Source: Pyrenochaeta sp. MPI-SDFR-AT-0127
Lineage: Eukaryota > Ascomycota > Dothideomycetes > Pleosporales > Cucurbitariaceae
Direction of reading: 5' to 3'
DNA: 64,000 nucleotides
NCBI GenBank assembly: GCA_020747015.1
Contig: JAGTJM010000021.1
Coordinates: 372,001 to 436,000, forward strand
Part shown: positions 34,026 to 45,309 of the stretch, piece by piece
How the letters are laid out: each line of letters starts with the position of its first letter
How positions within the stretch are numbered: position 1 is the stretch's first letter
Program-made: the position numbers and the translations under genes
Notes under the pieces: model-generated
The model's database searches: none
What the model was told of the DNA's origin: nothing
What the model saw: the letters and a program-made list of their open reading frames with translations, nothing else

Positions 34026-34724
34026 AACGTGCAGTACATGAAATGAGTTCGCAAGCAATATCAAATAAAGTGACTGCTGCGTAAAGAAGCTACCAATATG
34101 TAAGAATTGTGCTGTCACGCTGGTGACGATAAAGGGTTTATCTTTGATTGAATTTGCGCAGCGCGAAGTGCTATCAAATGGTACCCCTCGTCACGAACAT
34201 GCTATTGACGAAGCTTAGCTTTTATACTTGTAATCTCATGTTGCGTGCCAGAGGTGAAATCATACAGCGAGAATGATCATGCTGCACTGAAGACATGGCA
34301 CTCATTTGGCATAATCTACCTCAAATCATGAATATTACAGAGCTAATAATATGGACTTACATTTATCTGATGTAGATTCACTTTCAGGGAAGAGTGCAAC
34401 CCTGCAACTTGAATTTTTCTGAAAGTGTAAGGATGCAGACTCATTCTGCACTGCATTGCCATTGAAGGTGAAGCTAGCAGTGAATGCACTGACCAACGGT
34501 GAATGCACTGACTCTTTCGCCTGTTGCCTGCCCGCCACATATTTTATTTTCCCCCCTGTCTTTGTTTCATTTCAAACTAAAGTCTCTTACTCACTCGCGG
34601 ATATCTCACCATCGTCTCTTTGTCCAGCTCTTCGGTATTTCATAAGCATAGGATCCCTTCCATCCTCTACGACAAAGAAACCTCCAAACTTTTCTTCAAC
34701 TCCTCCATTACTCGATTAATCGCA
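34026..34724. promoter_or_regulatory. region between ORF1 and MAT1-1-1, probable idiomorph border and MAT promoter
   Basis: No gene is seen in these 699 bp. They must carry the end of ORF1 and the promoter of MAT1-1-1. A 9-bp inverted repeat (CACTTTCAG at 34379, CTGAAAGTG at 34419) and two 14-bp direct repeats (34480 and 34499) lie 200-350 bp before the MAT1-1-1 start. The last 170 bp are C+T-rich. Confidence 0.5.
34480..34512. repeat. two copies of GTGAATGCACTGAC, 19-bp period, upstream of MAT1-1-1
   Basis: The 14-mer GTGAATGCACTGAC occurs at 34480-34493 and again, unchanged, at 34499-34512. The copies lie about 215-245 bp before the MAT1-1-1 start codon, a place where transcription-factor sites are likely. 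A role is inference. Confidence 0.6.
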
Positions 34725-35860
34725 ATGGCGATACCCAGGGACCCTACAGCTGCGGAGATTGCGCAGTTCTTGAGCACTCGTAGCGGCGGCCAGATGGTGC
34801 AAATAGTGCAGGCCATAAGAGAACCTGCAGCGCAAGCTGCGCTCACAGCATCACTTTTATTCGCTCCTCTGCCTATCACCAGTCACAAGGCCATCCCAGA
34901 AAAGGCAAAGAAGGCTCTAAATGCATTCGTCGGTTTTCGATGTAGGTTCTTACTCGCCACTTCATTACTTGACTTAGAGTGAGCTGACCCTTACAAGGCT
35001 ATTACATTTCTATTCCTGTCTTCAAGCCATGGCCGATGAAAAAGCTCTCGAATCTCATGGGAGCCATATGGGAGGCTGATCCAAACAAATCACTCTGGTC
35101 CTTGATGGCCAAAGCCTGGTCCACCATTCGCGACCAGATTGGTAAAGATAAAGCACCGCTTGACCACTTCTTCCGCATTATTTGTCCTTACCTCAACATG
35201 CCCTCTCCAGAGACATACCTTGAATGCCAGGGGTGGGCTCTTGCTATCAACAAAGAAGGTGAGCCGACGATCTCCCGCGATCTCACGGCCGAACCAGCAT
35301 CGAGAAGTGGTGGAGTTGCAGACATGGCGCTTTCAGTCGAAGACATCATTAGCTATTGCCAGTCAACAGGCTACGCGCAAGAGTATACTTGTGATACAAC
35401 AATTTCATCATCAACATTCCTCGGACTTTCAAGGAATCAAATCACTGGAGAGAGCCTAAAAGCGAAAGTGCCAACACAGAGGTCGGGACCTACTCATGGA
35501 GAACGAGTCATTGCTCGAAACAAGCGTCGAGCCAAACGACAAAGCGCGAGGAGTACTAGAACGATGACAGACCTCGAGGAGCATATATTCCATGCGCATG
35601 TTTCCAACGACACTGATTTGCGCCCGCAAGATGGTGAACTGCTTGGCAGCGAACTGAGAACATTTTATAATGATTTAGCAGGCGTTTTGACCGACCATAT
35701 GGTCAACTGTCAAGAAGATAATCTGAGTCATTCCTGCGATATTGAATCCATCTCTATCTCAGTTCCCTCTAGCACCACGGCTTGGACTGACTGGAATGCC
35801 TTCCGCGTTGGCGCTGACGAAAATGCAACACTTCCATCATTCGACCCCGCCATCATATGA
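34725..35860 (+). CDS. MAT1-1-1: mating-type alpha-box transcription factor MAT1-1-1
   Basis: MAT1-1-1 sets mating identity by switching on alpha-cell-type genes such as the pheromone gene. Two exons are inferred: 34725-34941 and 34998-35860, giving 359 aa. The N-terminus (EIAQFLSTRSGGQMVQIVQAI) is typical of Dothideomycete MAT1-1-1. The alpha box spans about residues 57-155: KKALNAFVGFR, CYYISIPVFKPWPMKKLSN, LWSLMAKAWSTIRDQIGK and FFRIICPYLNMPSPETYLE. The intron splits the Cys codon after VGFR, the classical intron position in alpha-box genes. The C-terminal half is Ser/Thr-rich and less conserved, ending at ENATLPSFDPAII. An in-frame ATG at 34620 was set aside because the leader does not look like family sequence. 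The gene lies between ORF1 and APN2, the expected context. Confidence 0.97.
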
Positions 35861-35949
35861 ACTACTAACTTCGCATCGTACATGTCTACGAATTTTTACG
35901 CCAATGACACACGTCCTTCTATAATCCTTCGCCATATGAATCGCGTTGA

Positions 35950-36213
35950 CGGATCTTCATCATTCAGGCATCTCATCTGAAGGCAAATCATAGGAATGAC
36001 ATTCAGTCTTTATCCGAGATTGATGCTTTTTGTATCTTTAAATGCACCTCTGATCCGATCACGTTGGAGCAGAACGATATCCGGAACCTTTCCTTCTGTT
36101 TGCGATACAGAGGTCCGGGAGATGGCGTCTACTATGCATACTGCGATTTCACTCAGGCTTTGAGTCAAAATAGCTGTTCAGAAACAGAATTTTGGGAAGC
36201 TAGAAGCGGGTAG
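35950..36213 (+). other. coding-looking stretch downstream of MAT1-1-1, no start codon
   Basis: Right after MAT1-1-1 an 88-codon stretch is open and has protein-like composition rich in Cys, Tyr, Phe and Asp (DIQSLSEIDAFCIFKC, GPGDGVYYAYCDFTQ). It has no ATG; a good acceptor (TCATTCAG at 35967) stands at its left end, so it could be a downstream exon of an idiomorph gene or a relic. A donor-like GTAGAT at 36210 could join it in phase to 36445. No family is recognised. Confidence 0.35.
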
Positions 36214-36424
36214 ATGCCTTACCTCAGTATTGAAGCCATCTTATTTCTCAATCAGTGCACCTTGCCCACACCAAAACTATACTAACATCCCTTAATCACA
36301 AATTATATTCACCAATTGCGCGATAATTCTCGCTATACACCTTTACCGTCACATTTTGACCCATTGAACAGATCGGTCTACTTCTCGTTCTTCCAAATTC
36401 CACAATTTCGTTGTATCGACATCT

Positions 36425-36661
36425 TTGACTCACACACTGTTTAGGACTTTATCCAGTCCTAACGCCTTAAAAATCTACCACTTGCTATCACACGCAAAGT
36501 TTCAGTCACAGTACGAGCTTTGCTTTCCCTACAAATTGGACACAGGCCATAAGTGCAATTCGTTTTACCAAGAACGAGCTAGGGCCTGGTACCAACACAG
36601 ACTGCATTATAACAGTGTATATGCACATGAAATGAGTGGACCGCATTGGGTCTTGTGCTGA
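36425..36661 (+). other. second coding-looking stretch in the MAT region
   Basis: A 79-codon open stretch ends at TGA 36659-36661. Its latter half (YELCFPYKLDTGHKCNSFYQ, then RARAWYQHRLHYN) is rich in Tyr, His and Cys and unlike chance A+T-rich translation. It starts with TTG, not ATG. An acceptor-like TTTAG at 36444 would link it in frame to the preceding stretch over a 235-bp intron. This is a hypothesis only. Confidence 0.3.
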
Positions 36662-38758
36662 TTCCTGCGAAATCTATCTCGACCATGTTTATGTCATAGT
36701 TCATGATCAGATGCATGACCTAATTTATACGTACTTGCAATGGCTTGTATGTGGACCACCGTATCTATCAACATTTGTACTCTAGATATCTAGTCTCCAG
36801 TAAAGGTCAAACAATTCAGCTTCTGCATTCTTTTATGCACGGCTACTATGAGTTCAAGCTATAAGAAATCCAACATGGTTATTAGAGTCCAAGGAATCCA
36901 AACCTGGCCCGTATAGTGGTGCGATCTGAATTTCTTAGCTGAATGTATCAATGTGATAATATACTATATCGAAGGTTTTCAGAGCAATCCAGTTCTTTCA
37001 AGTGAATTTGGTTTCCTTCGGAGTTATATAGCTTGCTTAATGAATGGTAAATCCTAAATCGAAACAACCTCCAACGGTATATCAATGCTCAGGGACACAA
37101 TTTGTTCGAGCGCCAACATCAATGCATAGATAAACAGCATGACTCGAGGCCATAAACTTTACTTCAAATTGCTCTGTAGCAGTTTCTTGGTCGTCAGTTG
37201 TCCGTGATATAGCCACAAGCTTGCGAGTACATATTTACCTTAGCTCGAGAGATATAGAGTCGTTAATCACATTCAGTTTTATCAAATTATTCAAATCTGT
37301 TAACGCCTTTAGCCCGGCTCGGTAGTATTAACTGGTCGTATTTGATTCTTGATGACATAAGATATAAAGCTGGACTACAAAGGTAGCTGACAAGTTATAA
37401 GGTGGCCTTTATGATCACATAAACCTATATATTCACTGTGGTGATACATGACGTTAACTTCGCAGATAATATGAACATTGGCAGGTTGTGTGGCGCGGAA
37501 CACTTAGGTTGGAATCATTCTACCATAAAGGCTTAGGTGTCCTTGAGGAGTGGATGGTCTTCAGGGTGGCAACCTTCATCATGCATTCCTTAAAATCCTC
37601 ACATTGCCAAATATGCTAACATGGTAGTTGTTGCAACTGAGAATCTATGACATTGTAGGGCAACGGGATTATAGTAGGAGATGAAAACTGCCTACAGCAT
37701 GGAATGCTCGGAATACTGCACCGGATTTAATATTGATCGATTTGCCTTGGGTTGAGATTATGGCACAGGCCTCTTGAAATCTCTGAAGACTCTAGGATCT
37801 CGAACATGATCTGGAGGCGGCCAACCAAACATGCTTACCACTGTGGAACATATTTTACTGAAGAGTCAGGCTCATTACACGGGACAAACTAAGCCGACGC
37901 AACAAAATCTTTGCAATCGTACGAGATAAGTGGAGTAGTCCCATACTCCCATTCATCTTGGATGATATTTCGACTGCTGTCGTGGTTTTCTCATGGGTAA
38001 TTCGACTTTGCAGGTAGACAGAGCTGGGGGCTTAACATGTCAAGATTACATTCGTGATATAGTGGCTTGCCTAGCACGATGTTAGCCAGAGTTGCTTCGT
38101 GCTATATAGAAGTTTAAAATCAAAATGAAGTGCAGTTTCATCCAAAGTATAGCGAGATTTTACCACGGCTGTAGTTATAGTGGTAGGTGAACACAATCAA
38201 ATGGCACTCAGCATAATACCTACAGTATTAAGGCACTTCTGATAGAGACTTTGTGAGATAGACTAAAAGTGTTAGCAAATGTAGAATAGTAATAACTATA
38301 ATGTGAGCGACACATGAGAAAAGTGCTCTGTAGTGGCCACTATTACTCGATCATCGGTACGGCAATGCTGGCACATAATGGATATAGTAATTTTATCCAT
38401 GAGTTGTGGAAGCATATAGGGGTCGTTATAGATATGTGTGAAGTCTAAAAAGTATTTATCGGCTCAAATATACTGGCAACAATGGTACCCTAACAATTCA
38501 ACTGCACCATGCACAATAAAATGGCGACCCCGATCGGGATGCAATCACGAAGACGTGTTCATATGGCTAGCTTTCCAGATTTTACAGTTTTTGAAATCGT
38601 CAAAACGCTTGGTAGATGTGCTCTAAAAGAATTCGCTGCCCCCTAATAATCCAATATTACAAGTGCGCTTTTGTATCAGCAAGAGCCGACTTGCAACGAC
38701 ATGTGTAACATTACTCCTTTATATATTTGGTAATGCTATAAAGCCTTTGTAGCAGTGT
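36662..38758. other. idiomorph-like non-coding DNA, 2.1 kb
   Basis: The stretch is A+T-rich, with no open frame over 62 codons and no recognised domain. No HMG-box sequence of MAT1-2-1 was seen on either strand. Its position between MAT1-1-1 and APN2 suggests idiomorph DNA specific to MAT1-1 strains. Confidence 0.5.
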
Positions 38759-39427
38759 CTAGGGCAGCAGGAAGAGAATGTCCGAGAAACAGTGCAAGCT
38801 GCTGCGACCAAAAGAATATCTAAGGCCACGCACATAGTATCCTGGAAAGTCTGGCAGGTTGAATCCGGTAGTACTAGATTTAAGTACAGTACTTCGAGCG
38901 AGCGAGGTATATAATTTGGCAATGTGCATGGAGTGTGAGGAATATGAGATGTCAAAGGGTGATTGCACAACTTCAAGCGGCTCGATTGCTATCGTGGCAA
39001 CAAAAGTTACAAGGGTGAAGAAGACGTGAAGCGACGTTCTGTCATGAAAAATTTGGTTTAGATTTTTTAAGGACGCGTATGGTTGTGTTGACTTAAAAGA
39101 AGAGATGTCTAGAGCTGGCCAAGTGACTTTGTCGACAACAGCAGACAGGTCATGTGCTGAAGAACAGTTAAAGATGCAGAGTCTAACACTCGACAACTTA
39201 TGAGCATATCTCTGCCTCATCGGTGGTGGTGTTGAGCATATTCCGTTCTCTACATCCTGCCATCGACCCAAGGCTCTCTCTCGATACTCAGAATCAAATA
39301 GTACTGTCTTTTTAGAATTATTGCGCACCCCGTAGTCCTTGTATCGTGCGGAACGGGCTCCTTTGCTTCGCCGTCCAACCATCAGCATAGTATGCGCGAC
39401 CCTGATGCTTCTCGACATACTTATCAA
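38759..39427 (-). CDS. possible gene of 222 aa in the MAT region, unknown
   Basis: A 222-codon open frame lies in DNA that is otherwise poor in long frames, so it may be real. It begins with a basic region (SRSIRVAHTMLMVGRRSKGARSARYKD), has Ser/His-rich middle parts and one hydrophobic segment near residues 135-150 (LHVFFTLVTFVATIAIEPL). No family is recognised, and codon use gives no firm answer. It points the same way as APN2, whose stop lies 157 bp upstream of its start. It could be one of the lineage-specific MAT1-1 accessory genes or a chance frame. Confidence 0.3.
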   Translation of the reverse strand: MISMSRSIRVAHTMLMVGRRSKGARSARYKDYGVRNNSKKTVLFDSEYRERALGRWQDVENGICSTPPPMRQRYAHKLSSVRLCIFNCSSAHDLSAVVDKVTWPALDISSFKSTQPYASLKNLNQIFHDRTSLHVFFTLVTFVATIAIEPLEVVQSPFDISYSSHSMHIAKLYTSLARSTVLKSSTTGFNLPDFPGYYVRGLRYSFGRSSLHCFSDILFLLP

Positions 39428-39583
39428 GCCTGGCTCTTCTTCTGGGGTGAACCCTTGCTCATTGTTAAGACCTTATGCAACTATACTTTTACCATGCATG
39501 TCCATCACAATTCATAGTTCATTATTCTTATCTCTGAATACCCACACATCCTCACTCATCCATATGACTTGCCTCTTCTGCGC

Positions 39584-41521
39584 TCAGTCACCCTTCCAAT
39601 CACTGCTCCAGATAAACACACCACACCGCCACTGCGTTCCCACCTCCTTTTGCCCACTAGGTCCAATTGGCCTCGGGCATATCCAAAATTGGCGCCCACA
39701 GTTGACACCCGGCTTCTTGGTCGTGAGTGTAATGCACGGCTCGCCATGTTCGCAGCGGGGTGCTGGTTTCTTTGAAAATAGTTTGGTCCAGCCTTCTTTG
39801 GAAGCTTCCTGAGTAGCCCACGGGTCCGGATCAAATGGTTCGGAAGTTTTAGGCGATGAGGCTGATGGTGGAGATGAGAAGACGTTTGCAGAAGATGGAA
39901 ATGAAGCTGGAGGCGACGTTTCCTTGGTTGGGTTAGGATCTGCGGGTTTGGAACGGGTTAGAAAGAAGCCTTTGAGCGACTGTTGGCCCTTAGGCGCTTT
40001 CGACGCAGCGCTCGAGATGCTGGATTTGCTCCGTTTTATCGGCTTGCTATGGGTTGCTGACGTAGGCGCTCGTCGCTTCTCAGGCGAGTTTATCGGGCTC
40101 GGCATCGATGCTTTGAGTCCATTGGCAGCTGAAGTATCATTGGCCGCAGAAGTTTCTGCTAGAGCGATGATTTCTTGGTCTGTTGCACTTGATATGGAAA
40201 CTTGAGATCCAGCAAACTCGTTTTGGGATTGCGACTGTGATTGTGAATCGTTCAATGTCGATGAACTTGTCGCTGTTGGCTTTGATGGTGCGGGCTTCTT
40301 ACTGAACATGTCTCTGATATTTCTCCTCTTCGTGAATTCCGGGTAAAGCTTTCCACTAAGCGATGGTAGATCGTTTGCTGGGTCGTAATCTCTCAATCGC
40401 GTGCCATCATTGAACATACCGGGCGGATTCATCAAGTCCAGCACATGAGTCTCTACTACCAGCCCAGACTTCTCAGCTGTATCGCTGCCTTCACCTGATA
40501 TCGGTACTTTCTGCTTCATCAAAGCGTAGACTGGGCAATGATCCGATCCCATCAAACCTTCCTGAATGTTCGCTTCTTGAAACCAGTCTTTAATCAGAAT
40601 GCTGCATAGGATGAAATCTATACGCGAGCCAAAATTCCCAGGCCGTGCATTTATCTTCTGCTCCCAGTGTGTAAACATGCCTTCACGGTCAGGATGAAAC
40701 TCGCGACACAGATCGTACAGTATCGGCTCTTCTCTCCCTTCATCCCTCTCACCCGACACCTTGCCATTCAGCAGCAATTGGTTGAAGATGCGGCGATTTG
40801 GCATGTTCAAATACTCGTCGTACGTAATGCCTTCTGATCTCATATTGTCTTCCGCTTTTGCTGTATCGATCAGATCCCGACTCACGTTAAGGTCTCCGGT
40901 AAGTATTACATTCTTCCCCAGTTTTGCTAGGTTCCTAATCCTGGTATCCAGTGATGTCAAAAAACCAAGTCGAAAGTCATCTCTAAGACCATTGCTATTC
41001 GCAGGACTGTACACGCCGAACAAAACAAAGGCCGGGAACTCTATGACAAGACAGCGGCCTTCTGCATCAAGTACTGCAGGGTCGACCCCTAGGGCGGCGA
41101 CTTGGGAGGGCGTAGGATAACCGCCAATGGCCAAGGAGGAGGGAAGCTCGCGGTAGGGTGTTGAGGAGTTGGGAGGACAGAGAACACCAAGAAGGCCTTC
41201 TTCAGCGCGTATGGGGGCGCATACAGATTGACGAACGTAGATACCCACACCTGAGTATCCTGAAAGACGTCAACACGTGATGTGCATACTTCCATCCTAC
41301 GTACCCTTTTTGTGCTTAGGCAAGCTGAAATAGCAATCCCAGCCTGGCACAAGTACCATGTCATCGGTCAGATCCTTGCGCTGTATCTTAAGTTCCTGCA
41401 TAATCACGATATCCGCCTCCAGAATATCAAACATCGCGCTGAAGGTCCTGTTTTCGCGCCATGGTTGGTAGCCGAACGGGTTGCGAATGCCGTTGACATT
41501 CCACGTCGTGATGCGGACCAT
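39584..41521 (-). CDS. APN2: class II AP endonuclease / DNA lyase Apn2
   Basis: Apn2 cuts DNA at abasic sites in base-excision repair, in the nucleus. Two exons are inferred: 41305-41521 and 39584-41259, giving 630 aa. The exonuclease-III fold is clear: ITTWNVNGIRNP at the start, MQELKIQ with catalytic Glu43, FGVYSPANSNG, ILTGDLNVSRDLID, GSRIDFILCS and GLMGSDHCPVYA with the catalytic Asp-His pair. A Ser/Lys-rich stretch with a probable PCNA-binding QQSLKGFF near 480 follows. The C-terminus is a GRF zinc finger (CEHGEPC, CGRQFWICPRP, WRCGVFIW). APN2 is a standard MAT flank across Pezizomycotina. It diverges from COX13 over 326 bp. Confidence 0.96.
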
Positions 41522-41847
41522 TATGTGTGCTGCAAACGGTGACGAGCGGGGAACATCATCCCCTGCTCCCTCCTACAAGCGACCAGTTCTGAGCATTGAA
41601 GTACGGAGGCGACGCGCCACACGCGACATATGGGATGGGTCGGAAGCACGACGTCACATGGTTGACCAAACAGTGCAAACACCGCTAAGCTGCCGGGCAG
41701 CTCCGCATCGGGACATGGCCTGACAGACAGCCAAGCTCTGTTTCGTCAATTCGAGCTTCCTCAGTCACACCTCACCCCATTGACCACAACCACCCACCGT
41801 CCCCGGACACACCCAATTGCTCCAATCTCCACTCTTCCAACACGAAA
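41522..41847. promoter_or_regulatory. divergent promoter, APN2 / COX13
   Basis: The 326 bp between the two start codons carry both promoters. The COX13 side is rich in CAC/CCA and C+T. Confidence 0.5.
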
Positions 41848-42472
41848 ATGTTCGCGCAGCGTACCATCGCCCGCGTAGCACCGCGCATGGCGCCCGCCCG
41901 CGCCCCTCTCCGCGCCGGCCGCCGCAACTACAGCTCTGAGTCGCCCAAGCAATTTGCAGGAGCCGAGGACAACGAGTTCAACCGCGAACGTGCCCGTATC
42001 CAAGAGCATGGCGCTGAGTCTGGCGAGTTCTGGCGCAAGCTGTCGCTATAGTAAGTCATGCCGGGTCACGAACCGAGGATACGCATCAAGGGAGCCCGCG
42101 CATGTTGGGACTTTGAATGAAGAGAGGGCATTTGGAGATAACGAATATTTGAGGGGGGGGCGGAAAGTCATTTTTGGATGACAGAATAGTGCTGACAATG
42201 ACTATAGTGTTGCTGTCCCCGCCATCATCATTGCCAGCGTCAACGCAAAGATCAGGTGGGATGCTCATTGGGAGCACGTTGCTCACGACATTCCCCGTGA
42301 GGAGAAGCCCGAGTACTCGTACCAGAATATTCGCACCAAGAACTTCTTCTGGGGAGACGGTGATAAGGTATGCAAGCATTCTTGGCTTGATGTGTATAGA
42401 ATTCACGTAGCTAATCTTGACTAGACCGCCTTCTGGAACGACAAGGTCAACTATCACAAGAAGGACGAGTAA
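41848..42472 (+). CDS. COX13: cytochrome c oxidase subunit VIa (Cox13)
   Basis: Cox13 is a small regulatory subunit of respiratory complex IV in the mitochondrial inner membrane. Three exons are inferred: 41848-42050, 42208-42367 and 42425-42472, giving 136 aa. The leader MFAQRTIARVAPRMAPARAP is a mitochondrial presequence. FNRERARIQEHGAESGEFWRKLSLY precedes the single membrane segment VAVPAIIIASVNAKI, and the matrix-facing end carries YSYQNIRTKNFFWGDGD and KVNYHKKDE. The first intron (157 bp) is longer than most here. The gene sits between APN2 and APC5, the order seen at many ascomycete MAT loci. Confidence 0.96.
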
Positions 42473-42741
42473 GCCATTGCATAGTTCGCCTTGTTACATC
42501 GAGTCGCAAGGACCCGCACAGAATGCCGGACTGGATGTGTAAATAGTATGAGCGCAAGCTGAGGAAGCAGTAGACCAGCAATACATTTCTTTTGTGTCTG
42601 TATCCCACTGTGCAACATGTGATCTTCCTTACGCATATAATTTTGCTTTCGAGGCATTTAATCTATGCTCTCTTCGTTCAGTGCCTTATATTACTTTCTT
42701 GCTTTCCATAGTACTTGCCTGCAGTGTACCCGTCCGTTCTC

Positions 42742-45309
42742 TCATGACTCTTGGTCGATCCTCCTCATACTCTCTTCCCAAACACGATTGTGATTCTGCG
42801 CCCACTCCTCCGCAAGCTTTTCATCACCCCTCAACTTTGCTATGATGGCTTTCTTCATGAGCTGTTCGCACTCGCCGTCTAGATAACCACTCTTCTTGAA
42901 CAATTCTCTTGCTCTGTCGATGTACAACTCGGCCTTTGCGATGTTTCCTGCCCGCAATCGTATCGAAGTAGGAGATGAAGGTCTGGGGGTAGATTTTGTT
43001 GTAGTCTGTGAATGTGAAATCGAGTTAGGATGTGCGAGACCTATATACGAGTCTGCGAGGTGAGAGTACAGCGTCCCGGAAAGCATGCTATCCGCGCCTT
43101 CTAGGGCCTTCCACCAAGTCGTCAGTATTTTTCTTCGCTCAAACAAAGAAAGAGTCACCTCCTGAAAAGGAAAAAGAAATACATACCTGAGGTAGAACGG
43201 CCTCAACTAATCTTCTCGCACTCCCACACTCCCCTAAGTCATTCAGAATGTTACCTAACAAACCCACTGCACTCCAAAGACTCGAACCTAGCCTCGCCTT
43301 GAAGCTCACACTCGCTGCCCTTAGCGCAACGCTGAATCCCCTCTCTGGTTTTCCGACCTTCCTCCACAGGTCTGCCTGCATGAGAAGCACTGAGACACGT
43401 TGAAGGATGTCGGCGTTATCAGATTTGAGAGACTGGGCGAGAAATGAGATCGCAGTGAAGGCCTCGGAGTAGAGGCCACGGGATATGAGATAGTCGATGT
43501 ATGCTTCGTGTTGAAGGAACGAGAGTTCGGGATCGAGTGGTGAAGACGATGGATCTGTAGAGGGTTTTAGGGTGGCGAGGAGATGTGTGCATGTTACCCA
43601 GTCGGATCTATCTTGCGTCAGCTTAGGTAAAGTTAGGATCAAGAACGTTTTATAGAAAGGGAATATGTACCCTCGAGTAGCCCTCTTAAGCTTAATCAGA
43701 CCAATACAGAGTATAAGGTACTGATGGAACTTCAGCGACTTGTGTATTGTTGGGCTGATGAGTTCGAGAGCAGCAACAGCTTCATCGTAGCGACCCCTTT
43801 GGCTCATAATGAATGCTCGACGTCCGATTGCTCGTATACACTCATCAATTGGGCAGCAGTGCTCGTAGCAGTCAAGGAGCAATTCACAGTGCACATTAGC
43901 AAGATGTGGTATTCCGAGTCGCGAGTACAATGTCGATGTGAGTAACATCTGGCTACCGTAGCTGTTGATGCTCTCTTTAATGTTTAGGTGAGAAGATTGA
44001 CAGATTTGTTCGAGGGCTCGAGGAATAGAGTCACCCTATGAGAATTGTCAGCCTGTAGACATGAAAGAGGTAGAGCAAGAAAAGTACGTACTGTCGCTAG
44101 GCACAATTTCGCCTCGTTGAGTAAAGTTGCACTCAATAAATAGTACATTTTTGTCTCCTTAGCTTTTGCTTTCAAGAAAGTCAACGCATCTCTTTCACTG
44201 CCTAGCATACTCATATACCCTGCACCCTTCATTTGTTTTGGATACGCCTTGGCCACATGATTGAGCCAACTCAAACTGAAGCTCAGACAAGTCATATCCT
44301 GATTTTCCCTGGCCGTAGCAATAGTCTCATTGATAGCAGCTATCGCCTCACCGAAACAGCCGAAATCGGCTTGCAAAATCGCCATGTGTAGAAGAGCGTA
44401 CTGATAGTGGATTTTTTCGCGCGTCTGCATTGCATAGTCATAGTAGCGATGAAGATTGTCGAAAGCAGAAGTATAGTCGCCGGCTTTCCAGGCATCAAAA
44501 AATTGGACAAGATGTGCTTGACGGTGTATGAGGCCTGAGGAATTGACCATGCTTCGCAGCTGTGACTTCATGCTCTCCGGAACGCGATCGCCAAATCGCT
44601 GTAGCCGATCTAGTTGGAAATCCAGGACCCGGTCAAGATCATCCAGACTCATTCCTTCCACCTCTTCATTCTGCTCTTCGAGATGTCCGTACGCAACCTC
44701 ATAAACATCATCACCAGGCCTCAATCCCATCTCCGACACTACCATATCTATTCCGCCTGACGCTAGGCCGGCTAGTCTTCTTGTCCACTGCGCTGTCGGC
44801 GCTCTATAGTTGATGAATGAGGACCAGAGTTTCATTGAATCGTCGAACTGCAGACGCGTGAACTCTAGGCGCGCCCGGCGCACAAACGAACCAAGAGGAG
44901 ATGTTTTCGAAAGATAAATCCGATCCGGAACCTCTCCTTCTTGAGTCCCAGGTGGGGGCGGAGAGATTAATTCGAGCAAGGCATCAAATAAGTCGTGTAG
45001 CGCGTCGAATGAGTTCATCTCCCACATGTGCTTGAGGAAGAGGTCCAAAAGAGTCCGACCGGGCATGCTCGACGCATGTCCTTGCAGAACATCTTCGAAA
45101 GCATCAATTGAGAAAGACGTATCTTGCTGGGTGAAAGTAGAGGAAGAACGGCGCACTCGCGCGCTGGACGAGACGGTAGATACGTTATTTCCCAGGATAA
45201 AAGACAGAATGGGTATGGTCGCAGACGAGGGGAGAGTCGAACTACAATAGAGGCGTGTCAAGACTAGAAGACTAATCTTCTGGGCTGTGAGATAGCGAGG
45301 CGTCGCCAT
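42742..45309 (-). CDS. APC5: anaphase-promoting complex subunit 5
   Basis: Apc5 is a TPR scaffold of the APC/C ubiquitin ligase that drives mitotic exit. Four exons are inferred: 44092-45309, 43671-44035, 43187-43607 and 42742-43107, giving 789 aa. The start MATPRYLTAQKISLLVL and the core TPR segment (HYQYALLHMAILQADFGCFGEAI, then FSLSWLNHVAKAYP) fit Apc5. The join at exon 4 restores VLPQ / ALEGADSMLSGTLYSHLADSYIG. The second intron (63 bp) is a multiple of three and free of stops, but has GT, a CCTAAC branch site and TAG, so it was removed. The frame stays open upstream of the start to 45534. The gene completes the APN2-COX13-APC5 block. Confidence 0.92.

Noticed and set aside
35861..39583. 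Search by eye for an HMG-box MAT1-2-1 gene or fragment
   Set aside because: No stretch on either strand resembles the HMG box. An eye search cannot exclude a short relic.
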